The translations under genes and the position numbers were made by a program. A model generated the notes under the pieces. The model saw only the letters and a list, made by a program, of their open reading frames with translations, made no database searches and had not been told where the DNA came from. Below, in pieces: positions 8,690-18,285 of a DNA stretch of 64,000 nt; within the stretch, counting starts at the first letter, position 1, and each line of letters starts with the position of its first letter. The DNA comes from Burkholderiales bacterium (lineage in GTDB: Bacteria > Pseudomonadota > Gammaproteobacteria > Burkholderiales > Burkholderiaceae_C): contig JANXYH010000082.1 of NCBI GenBank assembly GCA_025350145.1, forward strand, positions 1 to 64,000. Reading direction: 5' to 3'.

Positions 8690-8794
8690 ATACGGTTTCG
8701 CGTTCAATGCGATAACAAGGCACGAAGCCGAAGACAGTGCAGTAGCACGGCGAGCCGAAGCAACGCAGTTAGCGCGTTGAATGCGAGACCGTAT
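8690..8794. repeat. 105-bp palindromic element with 27-bp arms
   Basis: Two 27-base arms (8690-8716 and 8768-8794) are near-perfect inverted repeats, beginning atacggtttcgcgttcaa and ending ttgaatgcgagaccgtat. Of the four differences, three would be G-U wobble pairs in a plus-strand transcript, so an RNA stem would be almost unbroken. The loop contains a small gtgc-agta-gcac hairpin and the direct repeat agccgaag. It begins 9 bases after the stop of the exporter operon. It could be a 3'-end hairpin, or a small non-autonomous mobile or REP-like element. There is no T-run right after it, so it is not a standard intrinsic terminator. Confidence 0.7.
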
Positions 8795-8858
8795 CAGGCG
8801 TCGATCTCGGGGGCCACTCGTCTTCACCTGAATCCGGCAGTTGCCCGCCCCGGAGCTA

Positions 8859-9482
8859 TCAGTCCGGCCACCAGCCTGCGCCGCGGATGTCGTGGGCGGC
8901 GCTGGCGGCATCGCGGAATTGCAGCGCGTTCCAACCCGCAGCGCGCGCCGCCCGGACATTGGGCAGGTGGTCGTCGAGGAACACCAAATCGCCGGGCACG
9001 CTGCCAAAGCGCTGCGCCGCCAGCGCAAAGATCTGCGGGTCGGGTTTGATCAATTGCACCCGGCCGGAGAACACGCCCGCGTCGAAGCCACGCACGAAGT
9101 CGTGGCGCCGCTCGAGTTCGTCGGCATAGGGCGCCGGCATGTTCGAGAGGAAGAACATCGGCGTGTCCGGCCGGCGCAGTTGCCCGACCAACTCGACGCT
9201 GGCGGCAATCGGCGTGAGCGCGTCGGGAATGGCCTGGACCAGGGTCCGCAGTGCCGATTCCGGCAGCCCGGTGCGCGCGGCGATGCGGGGCACCAAGGCG
9301 CTAGGCTCGACCGTGCCCTTGTCGAACTCGGCCCAATCGCCACCGTAACCCTGGAACACCTGGTCGACCCAATGCGCCGCGCTGGCGTCGTCGTGCGCCT
9401 GTTCGGGCATCAGCCGCTGCAGCAGCTTCAGCGGCTGCCAGGCGAACAACACCGCGCCGAAGTCGAAGACGAAGCGCTTCAT
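8859..9482 (-). CDS. HAD-superfamily sugar-phosphate phosphatase (YihX-like)
   Basis: Cytosolic HAD-type hydrolase of 207 residues. Motif I is FDFGAVLF, with Asp nucleophile and Gly at the +2 position as in YihX-like phosphatases rather than the usual second Asp. Motif II is FFLSNMP, motif III Lys is in LIKPDPQIF and motif IV is FLDDHLPNV. YihX-type enzymes dephosphorylate hexose 1-phosphates; the overlap with pgi (ATGA at 9479-9482) fits a sugar-phosphate substrate, but the exact substrate is inferred. The longer track ORF reaching 10049 is the frame continuing antisense-like through pgi and is not coding upstream of 9482. Confidence 0.85.
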   Translation of the reverse strand: MKRFVFDFGAVLFAWQPLKLLQRLMPEQAHDDASAAHWVDQVFQGYGGDWAEFDKGTVEPSALVPRIAARTGLPESALRTLVQAIPDALTPIAASVELVGQLRRPDTPMFFLSNMPAPYADELERRHDFVRGFDAGVFSGRVQLIKPDPQIFALAAQRFGSVPGDLVFLDDHLPNVRAARAAGWNALQFRDAASAAHDIRGAGWWPD

Positions 9483-11134
9483 GGCGACGCGGCCAGCAGA
9501 CGCTGGATCAATCCGGCGGTCGAGCCATCGAGCCCGGTGGTGTCGCCGCTGGACAACCTGGGTAACAGGTCGCCACACAGCGCCTTGCCCAGCTCTACGC
9601 CCCATTGATCGAAACTGTTGATGCCCCAGAGCGCGCCGCTGGTGTAGACGCGGTGCTCGTACAGCGCGATCAGGGCGCCCAGGCTGCGCGGGCTCAGGCT
9701 GTCGAGCAGCAAGGTGGTGCTGGGCCGGTTGCCGGGAAAGCTGCGCTGGCGCGCCAGGCTGAGCCTGTCGATGCTGGCCGAGGCGGTGGGCGCGGACTCG
9801 GCCAGTGCCTCCTCGGCACGCTTGCCCAGCATCAGCGCCTGGCTCTGCGCCAAGCAGTTGGCCAGCGCCTTGCGGTGCAGATCGGCATGCGGGTGGGCGG
9901 GCTGGCGGACCGCGATGAACTCCACCGGCACCACATCGCTGCCTTGGTGCAGCATCTGAAAGTAGGCATGTTGGCCATTGGTGCCCGGCTCGCCCCAGAC
10001 CACTGGGCTGGTGGCAAACGGCAGCACCTGGCCCTGGGCATCGACGCACTTGCCGTTGCTCTCCATCTCAAGCTGCTGCAGGTACGCCGGCAAGCGCCGC
10101 AGGCCCTGGTGGTAGGGCGCGACCGAGCGGCTGCCAAAGCCGTGGAAATTGCGGTACCAGATGTCCAGCAGCCCCAGTTGCATCGGCAGGTTGGACTCGG
10201 GCGGGGCGCTGGCGAAGTGCTGGTCCATCGCATGCGCGCCGGCCAGCAGGGCGCGAAAGTGCTCCGCGCCGATGGCGATGGCAATCGGCAGGCCGATCGC
10301 GCTCCACAGCGAATAGCGCCCGCCGACCCAATCCCAGAAACCGAAGGTGGTGCGGATGCCGAACTGGGCCGCAGCCGCGAGGTTGGTGGTGGCGCCGACG
10401 AAATGGCCGCCAATGTCGCTGCCGCCTTGGTCGACGAACCACTGCCGCGCGACCGCCGCATTGGCCATGGTCTCCTGCGTCGTGAAGGTCTTGCTGGCGA
10501 TGATGAACAGCGTGGTCTCGGGCCGCAGGCCGCGCAGCACCGGCGTGATGTCATGGCCATCGACATTGCTGACGAAATGGCAGCGCAGGCGGCGGCTGGC
10601 ATAGGCGTCCAACGCCGGCACCACCATCTGCGGCCCCAGGTCGGAGCCGCCGATGCCGATGTTGACGACATCGGTGATGGTGCTGGCGCGCACCGCTTCG
10701 GCATAGGCCAGCATCGCCGCCAGCACCGCGTGCACCTGGTCGCTGTGCGCGCCCTGCCCCGGCGGTGCCCGCAAGGCGGTGTGCAGCACCGCCCGGCCTT
10801 CGCTGGTGTTGATCGGCGCGCCAGCCAGCATCGCGTCGCGCTGCGCCGGCAACTGGCATTCGCGCGCCAGGTCCAGCAGCAGCCGCCGGGTGGCAATATC
10901 CCAGCGGTTCTTCGACAGATCGGCAAACACCTCGGGCGATTGCAGGCTGAAATGCGCGAAGCGCTGGCTGTCGCGGGCAAAAGCCTCGCGCAGATCAAAG
11001 TCTCGGCCATGGGCCTGGAAGTGGCCCTGCAGCCCGGCCCAGGCGGTGGTGGCGTCGCAGCGCGGGGCGCCGGTCGAGGGCACATCTGCCCAGGCAGAAG
11101 TGGCTGCGGCCTGGGGTGGCTGGGGTGGTGTCAT
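9479..11134 (-). CDS. pgi: glucose-6-phosphate isomerase
   Basis: Interconverts glucose 6-phosphate and fructose 6-phosphate in the cytosol. The 551-residue length matches the family. The sugar-phosphate-binding SIS regions are present (VVNIGIGGSDLGPQM and IIASKTFTTQETMANA), as are the P-GI signatures (FWDWVGGRYSLWSAIGLP and GALWGINSFDQWGVELGK). The catalytic Glu lies in ESNGKCVD and the His in GTNGQHAYFQ. The track ORF starts at a TTG (11146); the ATG at 11134 is a better start. It is followed with a 4-base overlap by the HAD phosphatase. Confidence 0.95.
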   Translation of the reverse strand: MTPPQPPQAAATSAWADVPSTGAPRCDATTAWAGLQGHFQAHGRDFDLREAFARDSQRFAHFSLQSPEVFADLSKNRWDIATRRLLLDLARECQLPAQRDAMLAGAPINTSEGRAVLHTALRAPPGQGAHSDQVHAVLAAMLAYAEAVRASTITDVVNIGIGGSDLGPQMVVPALDAYASRRLRCHFVSNVDGHDITPVLRGLRPETTLFIIASKTFTTQETMANAAVARQWFVDQGGSDIGGHFVGATTNLAAAAQFGIRTTFGFWDWVGGRYSLWSAIGLPIAIAIGAEHFRALLAGAHAMDQHFASAPPESNLPMQLGLLDIWYRNFHGFGSRSVAPYHQGLRRLPAYLQQLEMESNGKCVDAQGQVLPFATSPVVWGEPGTNGQHAYFQMLHQGSDVVPVEFIAVRQPAHPHADLHRKALANCLAQSQALMLGKRAEEALAESAPTASASIDRLSLARQRSFPGNRPSTTLLLDSLSPRSLGALIALYEHRVYTSGALWGINSFDQWGVELGKALCGDLLPRLSSGDTTGLDGSTAGLIQRLLAASP

Positions 11135-11213
11135 GGCGCGGCCCAAGAGGAATGCTGGGGCGGAATTAGAACCGCAAGCGCGACCGCTGCAGGGTCACCA
11201 GCGGCAAGGCGAT

Positions 11214-12251
<1,038 letters not shown>

Positions 12252-12330
12252 CGTCCCCCCTTGAAGCGGCCGGCCGGCGCCCGGCCCGCGAATTGGCGCT
12301 GCAGCGGCGCTGCTGCTGCCGCCGCCGCGC

Positions 12331-14505
12331 TCACGGCAGCACCCGCCGGCCCAGTTGCCGCTGCCCGACCAGTGCCTGGATCGCCGCCACCGTCAGCGAC
12401 ATCAGCAGCATCAGCACGGTGCAGTAGGCCAGCGCCAGTCCGTAGTCGCCGTTGCCGACCCGGCTGATGATGTAGGTGGTCGCCAGCTCGTTCTCGGCGG
12501 TGACCAGGAAGACCACCGCCGACACCGTCGTCATGCTGCGCACGAAGCTGTAGACCAGGGCCGCGACCAGCGCCGGCTTGAGCAGCGGCAGCAGCACCCG
12601 GCGCAGGGTCGTTGCGGTGCCGGCGTGCAGCATGGCGCTGGCCTCGTCCAGGCTTCTGTCGATCTGCTTGAGGCTGGCCGATCCGGCCCGCACACCGACC
12701 GGCAGGCTGCGAAAGACAAAGCACAGCACGATGATCAGCCCGGTCCCGGTCAGCTCGAATGGCGGCACATTGAAGGCCAGGATGTAGCTCACGCCGAGCA
12801 CGGTGCCGGGAATGGCGAAGGCCAGCAGGGCGGCGAACTCGAAGGCGCGGCGGCCGGCAAAGTCGGTGCGCGCCAGCAGCCACGCAATGAGCAGGCCGAG
12901 CGCGGCGCACAGCGGTGCGGCAATGGCCGACAGGCGCAAGGTGGTGAACAGCGAGTTCCAGGCGGTGCCGGCCCAGACCAGGCCATGGCTGCCCCATTGC
13001 AGGTCGAAGGCGCTGCGAAAGTGGACCAGGGTGGGGCTGTAGTCGCGGCCCCAGGTCTGGACGAAACCGCCGGCCAGGGCGAAGGCATAGACCACCGCAG
13101 TAAAACCCAACCACGGCACGGCCAGCGCCAGGCTGGCCCAGCGCACTGCCGGCGGCAGCGGCGGCGCGATGCCCGAGTCGCCCTTGCCGGCCACCGTGGT
13201 GTAGCTGCGGCGCCCAAGCAGACGCTGCTGGGCGAAGAAGGCGAGCAATGCCAGCAGCGTCAGCAGCAGCGCCAGCGAGGCGGCCCGGCCCTGGTCGAAC
13301 TGGGCTCCGACGATGGCAAAGAAGATTTCGGTGGACAGCACCGCGTACTGCCCGCCGACCACCACCGGGTTGCCGAAATCGGCCATGCTCTCGATGAAGC
13401 CGACCAGGAAGGCATTGGCCAGGCCCGGCATCATCAACGGCAGGGTGACGCTGCGAAAGGTCGTCCAGCGGTCGGCGCGCAGGGTCTGCGCGGCCTCTTC
13501 CAGCGCTGGCGCGATGCCCTGGATGACACCGCGCAGGATCATGAAGGCGATCGGCGTGAAGGCGAACAACTGCGCCAGCCAGACGCCGAACAGGCCGTAG
13601 AACCAGCGCGTCGGCGTCACCCCGAACCAGGCCTCCAGCGCCTGGTTGACCAGACCCGCCCGGCCGAACAGCAGGATCAGGCCCAGGCCAACGACGAACG
13701 GCGGGGTGATGATGGGCAGCATCGCCAGCAGGTTCAGCGATTTGCGCCAGCGCGGCCTGCCGCGCTCGGCATAGAGCGCGATCAAGGCGCCCAAGAGGGT
13801 AGTACCGCAGGCCGTGAGCAGGGCCAGTGCCAGGGTGTTCCAGGCCACGCCGCAGCGCACCCCGCCGCTCAGGCAGGCCAGGCCCCAGACGCGCTCATGG
13901 CTGAGCCTGGCCCACAGCGCCGACAGCGACCAGGCGCCGGCATCGTCGACGAACGCCCCGACCAGGGCCTTGGCCACCGGCAGGCCGACGAACAGGGCCA
14001 GCAGGGCGGCCGACACCACCACCGCCGCAGCGACGAAGGTGTCGGCCCTGAAGCAGCCCAGCCGCGCCAGCCCACAGCCCAGCAATGCCAGCAGGCTCAG
14101 CAGCACCACCGCAGCGCCCAGGCCCATGCCAGGCTGGCCCAGGCCCAGGGCACCGAAGCCAGCGGCCAGGCCCTCGAATGCCCAGCCCTGCGCTGTGATG
14201 GCAAAACCGCTGGCGAGCAGGCCGATCAAGGCCAGCGCCGCGCCTGTGACCAGCCAGCCGCCCTGGCGCCGCCCGGCCGGCAACCACCAGCCCAGACTGC
14301 CCAGCAGCAAGCCGGCGGGCGCGAACAGCAACCATGGCCGGCCATGGCGCAGCACCTGGACCAGCCCGCTGGCGGTCTCGGCGCCGCCCCAGACGCCGGC
14401 CAGCCAGGCTGGCGACCCGCCGTCCTGCGGCCAGTACCAGGGCAGCGCGACGAACCCCAGCCAGCCCAGCAGCAGCCAGGCACCGATGGGTGAGCGGGCT
14501 GTCAC
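12331..14505 (-). CDS. ABC importer permease, two fused permease domains (FbpB/PhnU-like)
   Basis: Inner-membrane permease of 724 residues. Two binding-protein-dependent permease domains are fused, each with an EAA-type loop: EEAAQTLRADRWTTFRSVTLP in the first half and DEASAMLHAGTATTLRRVLLP in the second. Before the first permease domain there are about 200 extra residues with several hydrophobic segments, longer than a usual FbpB. The GTG at 14505 overlaps the stop of the binding-protein gene (GTGA), which fixes the start; the track ORF upstream of it (to 14712) is a shadow. It works with the neighbouring binding protein and ATPase. Confidence 0.87.
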   Translation of the reverse strand: MTARSPIGAWLLLGWLGFVALPWYWPQDGGSPAWLAGVWGGAETASGLVQVLRHGRPWLLFAPAGLLLGSLGWWLPAGRRQGGWLVTGAALALIGLLASGFAITAQGWAFEGLAAGFGALGLGQPGMGLGAAVVLLSLLALLGCGLARLGCFRADTFVAAAVVVSAALLALFVGLPVAKALVGAFVDDAGAWSLSALWARLSHERVWGLACLSGGVRCGVAWNTLALALLTACGTTLLGALIALYAERGRPRWRKSLNLLAMLPIITPPFVVGLGLILLFGRAGLVNQALEAWFGVTPTRWFYGLFGVWLAQLFAFTPIAFMILRGVIQGIAPALEEAAQTLRADRWTTFRSVTLPLMMPGLANAFLVGFIESMADFGNPVVVGGQYAVLSTEIFFAIVGAQFDQGRAASLALLLTLLALLAFFAQQRLLGRRSYTTVAGKGDSGIAPPLPPAVRWASLALAVPWLGFTAVVYAFALAGGFVQTWGRDYSPTLVHFRSAFDLQWGSHGLVWAGTAWNSLFTTLRLSAIAAPLCAALGLLIAWLLARTDFAGRRAFEFAALLAFAIPGTVLGVSYILAFNVPPFELTGTGLIIVLCFVFRSLPVGVRAGSASLKQIDRSLDEASAMLHAGTATTLRRVLLPLLKPALVAALVYSFVRSMTTVSAVVFLVTAENELATTYIISRVGNGDYGLALAYCTVLMLLMSLTVAAIQALVGQRQLGRRVLP

Positions 14506-15545
14506 CGTGGCAGCGCGTTGACGTCCTTCTCCCACTTGGCGATCAAGCGCTTGCGCTCGGCCGACGAACCGTACTTGGCGTAGTCGTAGGCGATGAACTT
14601 GATCTTCTTGAAGTCCGGCACCCGCGGGTCGACCGGCGTGGCCTTGTTCGACGGCAGTTGAAACTGCTTGGCCGCCGCGCCGAACTGCTGGGCCTGCGGT
14701 GTCAGCGCCCATTCATAGAACTGCTTGGCCTGCACCAGGTTGCGCGCGCCCTTGATGATGCTCATCGAGCCGATCTCAGCGCCGGTGCCTTCGGCCGGTG
14801 TCGCGGTCTCGACCGGGAAGCCCTGCATCTTCTCGCCCGGGCCGTCGTGGACAAAGCTGATCGCCACCGTCGCCTCGCCGCGCGCCACCGCCTTGATCGG
14901 ACCGGTGCCGGAGCGCGGGTACTGGCTGATGTTCTTGTGCAGGGCCTTCATGTAGGCGAAGGCGGCATCCTCACCCATCAGTTGCACCAGGGTCGCGACC
15001 ATGGTGTAGGCGGTGCCACTGGAAGCCGGATTGGCGACCTGGACCTCGCCCTTGAGCGCCGGGTCGAGCAGATCCGACCAGCGCGCCGGCGGGCTGAGCT
15101 TCTTCTTGGCCAGCAACTCGGTGTTGAAACCAAAGCCCAGCGGACCGGAGTACACCCCCACGGTTTTGTAGCCCGACTGCTGTGCCTGCTGCTGGGCCCA
15201 GGGGTGCAGTTGCGCCAGCGAGGCCGACTTGTACTCCAGCGTCAGGCCACTCTCCGCGCCCTGCAAATGCGGGTCACCGGTGCCGCCGAACCAGACATCG
15301 GTCTTGGGGTTGGCGCGTTCGGCGATCAACTGCGCCAGCGCCTCGCCCGAGCCCTTGAGCGAGACGTTGATCTTGATGCCGGTGGTTTTGGCGAACACCG
15401 TCTGGATCAGGTTGCACCACTCGGCCTGGACCGAGCAGATCACGTTCAACTGGCCAGCGTCCTGGGCCTGTGACTGGCCGGCTGCGGTGGCCAGCAACAG
15501 TGACACCACAAGGCGGCGCGGGACGGATGTGATGACGAGGCGCAT
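14502..15545 (-). CDS. ABC substrate-binding protein, ferric iron/2-aminoethylphosphonate family
   Basis: Secreted periplasmic binding protein of 347 residues; the signal peptide ends near GQSQAQ. It shows the conserved features of the AfuA/PhnS-like family (DVWFGGTGDPHLQGAE, NPASSGTAYTMVATLVQLMG, GSMSIIKGARN). Two Cys near the N-terminus (ICSVQAEWC) are of interest as a possible disulphide. I do not see the adjacent Tyr pair of classical ferric-binding proteins, so iron is not assured. Start ATG 15545 has a strong ribosome site (aggaggg). The gene leads the three-gene importer operon and is divergent from the beta-helix gene. Confidence 0.88.
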   Translation of the reverse strand: MRLVITSVPRRLVVSLLLATAAGQSQAQDAGQLNVICSVQAEWCNLIQTVFAKTTGIKINVSLKGSGEALAQLIAERANPKTDVWFGGTGDPHLQGAESGLTLEYKSASLAQLHPWAQQQAQQSGYKTVGVYSGPLGFGFNTELLAKKKLSPPARWSDLLDPALKGEVQVANPASSGTAYTMVATLVQLMGEDAAFAYMKALHKNISQYPRSGTGPIKAVARGEATVAISFVHDGPGEKMQGFPVETATPAEGTGAEIGSMSIIKGARNLVQAKQFYEWALTPQAQQFGAAAKQFQLPSNKATPVDPRVPDFKKIKFIAYDYAKYGSSAERKRLIAKWEKDVNALPR

Positions 15546-15686
15546 GGCGGGGCCCTCCTGGGCAGTTGTGGGGTAGTGCGGTGGTGCCGGCGGCAGAGCG
15601 GGGGATCGTAGCCGCGCCAGGTCGGGCCCAGCCGGCCCGTCCGGGCCAATGCCGAGGCCAAAACCCGGGCAGCCGAGAATGCGCGG

Positions 15687-16856
15687 ATGCGCCGCTTGGA
15701 CTGCCCCGGGTTTGCCCGAACCGCCACCGGGCTGGCGCTGTGCCTGGCCGGGACTGTCCATGCCGCGACCTGGCAGGTCGAGCCCGGCGGGGCGATTGCG
15801 CGCCTGGCCGACGCGGTACGCCAGGCCGGTGACGGTGACACCATCCTGGTGGCCTCGGGCGACTACCACGGCGATGTCGGCGTCATCACCCAGAAGCGGC
15901 TGACGATCCGTGGGGTCGGCCAGCGGCCGGTGTTCCATGCGGACGGCCGCCATGCCGAGGGCAAGGCCCAATGGGTGCTGCGCGACGGCGAACTGACGGT
16001 CGAGAACCTGGCCTTCATCGGCACCCGGGTGCCCGACGGCAACGGTGCCGGAATCCGCTTCGAGGCCGGCCACCTGGTGCTGCGGCGCTGCGCCTTTCTC
16101 GACAACCAGATGGGCCTGCTGACCAACAACGTCGAGACCGCCAGGCTGGAGATCGAGGACAGCGAATTCGGCAACGCGCCGGGCGTGCCGGGAAAGCTCG
16201 AGCACTTGCTCTATATCGGCCGCATCGCCTCGGCCAGCGTGGTCGGCAGCCATTTCCATGGCGGCCACACCGGCCACCTGATCAAGTCACGCGCGGCGCG
16301 CACCTGGCTGGCCTACAACATGATCGTCGACGGGCCCGGCGGCAGCGCCTCCTACGAGGTCGATCTGCCCAACGGCGGTATTGCCACGCTGCTGGGCAAC
16401 ACCATCGGCCAGAGTGAGCTGACGCAAAACAACACCGTGGTGGCCTTTGGCGCCGAGGGCCAGCCCTGGCCAGTCAGCCGGCTGGTGCTGGCGCACAACA
16501 CCTTGCTCAGCCCGGCCCTGCCCGAGTCGCGGTTCCTGCGCCTCTGGCCGGAGCGCCTGCCCGCCGACACCGCCGTGTATGCGCTCAACAACCTGACCGT
16601 GGGGGCAGGCGCATTTGCGCCTCTGGCGGGCGCCCCGGCCGGGCGGTTTGGCGGCAACCACGCGCTGCCCATGCCGCCGGACAGCGACCAGGCCAGGTTG
16701 GCGCGGATCATCGGCGACACCGACCGGTTCCCGGCGGTGCCGGCGCGCCTGCCCGACGGCACCGATCTGGCACCGCAGGCCGAGTTTGTCTGGCCGGCCG
16801 GCCGGATGCCGCTGGCCGCACGGCTGCACTGGTCGGCAGGGGCCTTCCAGCGCTGA
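15687..16856 (+). CDS. secreted right-handed parallel beta-helix protein
   Basis: Exported protein of 389 residues with an N-terminal signal sequence (cleavage near VHAAT). The opening block (AIARLADAVRQAGDGDTILV followed by GDYHGD) and the regular alternation of short beta strands with Asn-rich turns (NNVETARLEIEDSEF, AYNMIVDG, LNNLTVG) are typical of pectate-lyase-fold/NosD-like proteins. Such proteins may be polysaccharide lyases, epimerases or inactive adhesins; I see no catalytic set specific enough to choose. It is divergent from the ABC importer operon across 141 bases, so the two may share regulation (inference). Confidence 0.75.
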   Translation: MRRLDCPGFARTATGLALCLAGTVHAATWQVEPGGAIARLADAVRQAGDGDTILVASGDYHGDVGVITQKRLTIRGVGQRPVFHADGRHAEGKAQWVLRDGELTVENLAFIGTRVPDGNGAGIRFEAGHLVLRRCAFLDNQMGLLTNNVETARLEIEDSEFGNAPGVPGKLEHLLYIGRIASASVVGSHFHGGHTGHLIKSRAARTWLAYNMIVDGPGGSASYEVDLPNGGIATLLGNTIGQSELTQNNTVVAFGAEGQPWPVSRLVLAHNTLLSPALPESRFLRLWPERLPADTAVYALNNLTVGAGAFAPLAGAPAGRFGGNHALPMPPDSDQARLARIIGDTDRFPAVPARLPDGTDLAPQAEFVWPAGRMPLAARLHWSAGAFQR

Positions 16857-16898
16857 CGCCGCAGATTTCCGGGCCAAGAAACCACCGCATCAAAATCA

Positions 16899-16913
16899 TG
16901 TAACCAAATTACA
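16899..16913. promoter_or_regulatory. HexR-type operator
   Basis: The 15-base sequence TGTAACCAAATTACA is an imperfect palindrome that fits the HexR consensus (TGTARTnnnAYTACA-like; the classic site is TGTAATTAAATTACA). It lies 8 bases before the ATG of the zwf remnant and about 170 bases before hexR. HexR normally represses zwf/edd-type genes and is relieved by 2-keto-3-deoxy-6-phosphogluconate, so this site now probably serves autoregulation of hexR. Confidence 0.75.
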
Positions 16914-16920
16914 CTGGTGG

Positions 16921-17079
16921 ATGTCCTTCGACCTTGTGTTCTTCGGCGGCACTGGCGACCCGACCTGGCGCAAGCGGATGCCGGCCCTGTTCCAGGCCTG
17001 CCGCCACAGCAAGCTGCCAGGCGGCGGGCGGATCATGGCGGTGGCCCGCGACGGTTGCATCCGGGACGAGGAGCAATAG
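16921..17079 (+). pseudogene. zwf: zwf remnant (N-terminal 52 codons of glucose-6-phosphate dehydrogenase)
   Basis: This short frame (not listed separately in the ORF track) starts with MSFDLVFFGGTGD and continues WRKRMPALFQACRHSKLP and GGGRIMAVARD. That matches the NADP-binding N-terminus of glucose-6-phosphate dehydrogenase (normally about 480-490 residues). It ends at a TAG after 52 codons; nothing resembling the rest of zwf follows. The Leu expected in GGTGDL is Pro. It retains its operator and ATG and flows directly into hexR, whose gaggag ribosome site lies in the last codons. I read this as a zwf gene deleted down to its first exon-sized stub, now acting only as the leader of hexR. Confidence 0.75.
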
Positions 17080-17083
17080 CGCC

Positions 17084-18004
17084 GTGCCAGCGACGCTGCC
17101 TCAGGCCGTGCCGCAATCCTGGGCCCCGCCGACCAGCGAGATGCTGTCCAGGATCGAGGCCAGCCTCCCGGCCTTGCCGCCGGCCGAGCAACGCGTGGCC
17201 CAGGTCCTGCTGGCCGACGCGCGCAGCTTTGCCTGCGAGCCCATCACCACGCTGGCCCAGCGGGCCCAGGTCAGCAAGCCCACGGTGGTGCGCTTCTGCC
17301 GCAGCGTCGGCTATGCCGGGCTGGCCGACTTCAAACGCAAGCTGGCCGGCGCCGTCAACGAGGGCGTGCCCTTTGTCCACCGCGCGGTCGACGAGGGCGA
17401 CAGCACCCAGGGCCTGGTCGTCAAGGTCATCGACAACGCCGTAGCGGCGATGCTGAAGTACCGCAACGATGCCAGCGGCCATGCCTTCGAGCAGGCGCTG
17501 GCGCTGCTGGCCGCAGCCGGCAGCCAGGGCAAGCGGATCGAGTTCTATGGCGTCGGCAATTCAGGCATCGTCGCCCAGGACGCCCAGCACAAGTTCTTCC
17601 GCCTGGGCGTGCACTCCGCCGCCGTCAGCGACGGCCATGTCCAGGTCATGAGCGCGACCATGCTGGGCGCAGGCGACGTGGTGGTGGTGATCAGCAATTC
17701 CGGCCGCAGCCGCGACCTGATAGACGCCGCCGACATCGCCCGGCGCAAGGGCGCGGCGGTGATCGTGGTCACGGCCAGTGGCTCGCCGCTGGCCCATCTG
17801 GCACTGACCCACCACCAGGTGCTGCTGGCGGCCGACCATCCGGAAGACTTCGACCGCTACAGCCCGATGGTGTCGCGATTGCTGCACCTGACGATCATCG
17901 ACATCCTGACCACCGGCGTGGCCCTGCGCCTGGGGCCGGCGCTGCGCCCAAAGCTGCAAGAGATCAAGCGCAACCTGCGGGCCAAGCGCTACATGCCCAA
18001 CTGA
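17084..18004 (+). CDS. hexR: HexR-type RpiR-family transcriptional regulator
   Basis: Cytosolic repressor of 306 residues: N-terminal RpiR helix-turn-helix (about 20-95, including ITTLAQRAQVSKPTVVRFCRSVGY) and a C-terminal SIS sugar-phosphate-binding domain (about 140-270, including EFYGVGNSGIVAQDAQ and VVVISNSGRSRD). These match HexR, the regulator of central carbon genes (zwf, edd, eda, gap, pyk). GTG 17084 is preceded by gaggag at good spacing; ATG 17141 is an alternative giving 287 residues. The neighbouring HexR operator supports the identity and suggests autoregulation. The usual partner zwf is reduced to a stub just upstream. Confidence 0.88.
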   Translation: MPATLPQAVPQSWAPPTSEMLSRIEASLPALPPAEQRVAQVLLADARSFACEPITTLAQRAQVSKPTVVRFCRSVGYAGLADFKRKLAGAVNEGVPFVHRAVDEGDSTQGLVVKVIDNAVAAMLKYRNDASGHAFEQALALLAAAGSQGKRIEFYGVGNSGIVAQDAQHKFFRLGVHSAAVSDGHVQVMSATMLGAGDVVVVISNSGRSRDLIDAADIARRKGAAVIVVTASGSPLAHLALTHHQVLLAADHPEDFDRYSPMVSRLLHLTIIDILTTGVALRLGPALRPKLQEIKRNLRAKRYMPN

Positions 18005-18014
18005 GGCCAGCCTC

Positions 18015-18284
18015 TCAGCCGAGCAAGCCGTCGACCCCGTACAGCCTCGCCAGTTCGACCAACTTGGGCGGCGGGTTGGCGATCACAAGCGCTTTGCCGG
18101 CAGCCCTGGCGCTGCGCCGGCATTGCAGCAGCACCGCGATTGCCGCCGAATCGAGCGTGACCAACGCGGCGGCGTCAATGCAGGGCGCGGCGGTCTGGGC
18201 AATCGCCGATTCGAGCCCGGCCAGCACCTGCCGGGCCTGGCCAATGGTCAGCGCCGTCGGCAGCGCAATCACGGTCTGTGGCAC
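18015..18284 (-). CDS. mlaB: STAS-domain protein MlaB
   Basis: Small cytosolic STAS protein (89 residues) that binds the MlaF ATPase and is needed for assembly and activity of the MlaFEDB complex. The STAS pattern is visible (DAAALVTLDSAAIAVLLQCRRSARAAGK then the IANPP turn). It starts at GTG one base after the mlaC stop and is the last gene of the operon. Confidence 0.85.
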   Translation of the reverse strand: MPQTVIALPTALTIGQARQVLAGLESAIAQTAAPCIDAAALVTLDSAAIAVLLQCRRSARAAGKALVIANPPPKLVELARLYGVDGLLG

Positions 18285-18285
18285 C

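Noticed and set aside
8712-8771. Integron attC site (starts taacaa, ends gttag, about 60 bases)
   Set aside because: The outer core sites do not fit RYYYAAC/GTTRRRY and the inner half shows direct, not inverted, repeats; no integrase or cassette is nearby.
12355-14493. 712-aa plus-strand ORF opposite the ABC permease
   Set aside because: Gln/Arg/His-rich translation typical of an antisense shadow in high-GC DNA; the minus-strand permease has clear domains.
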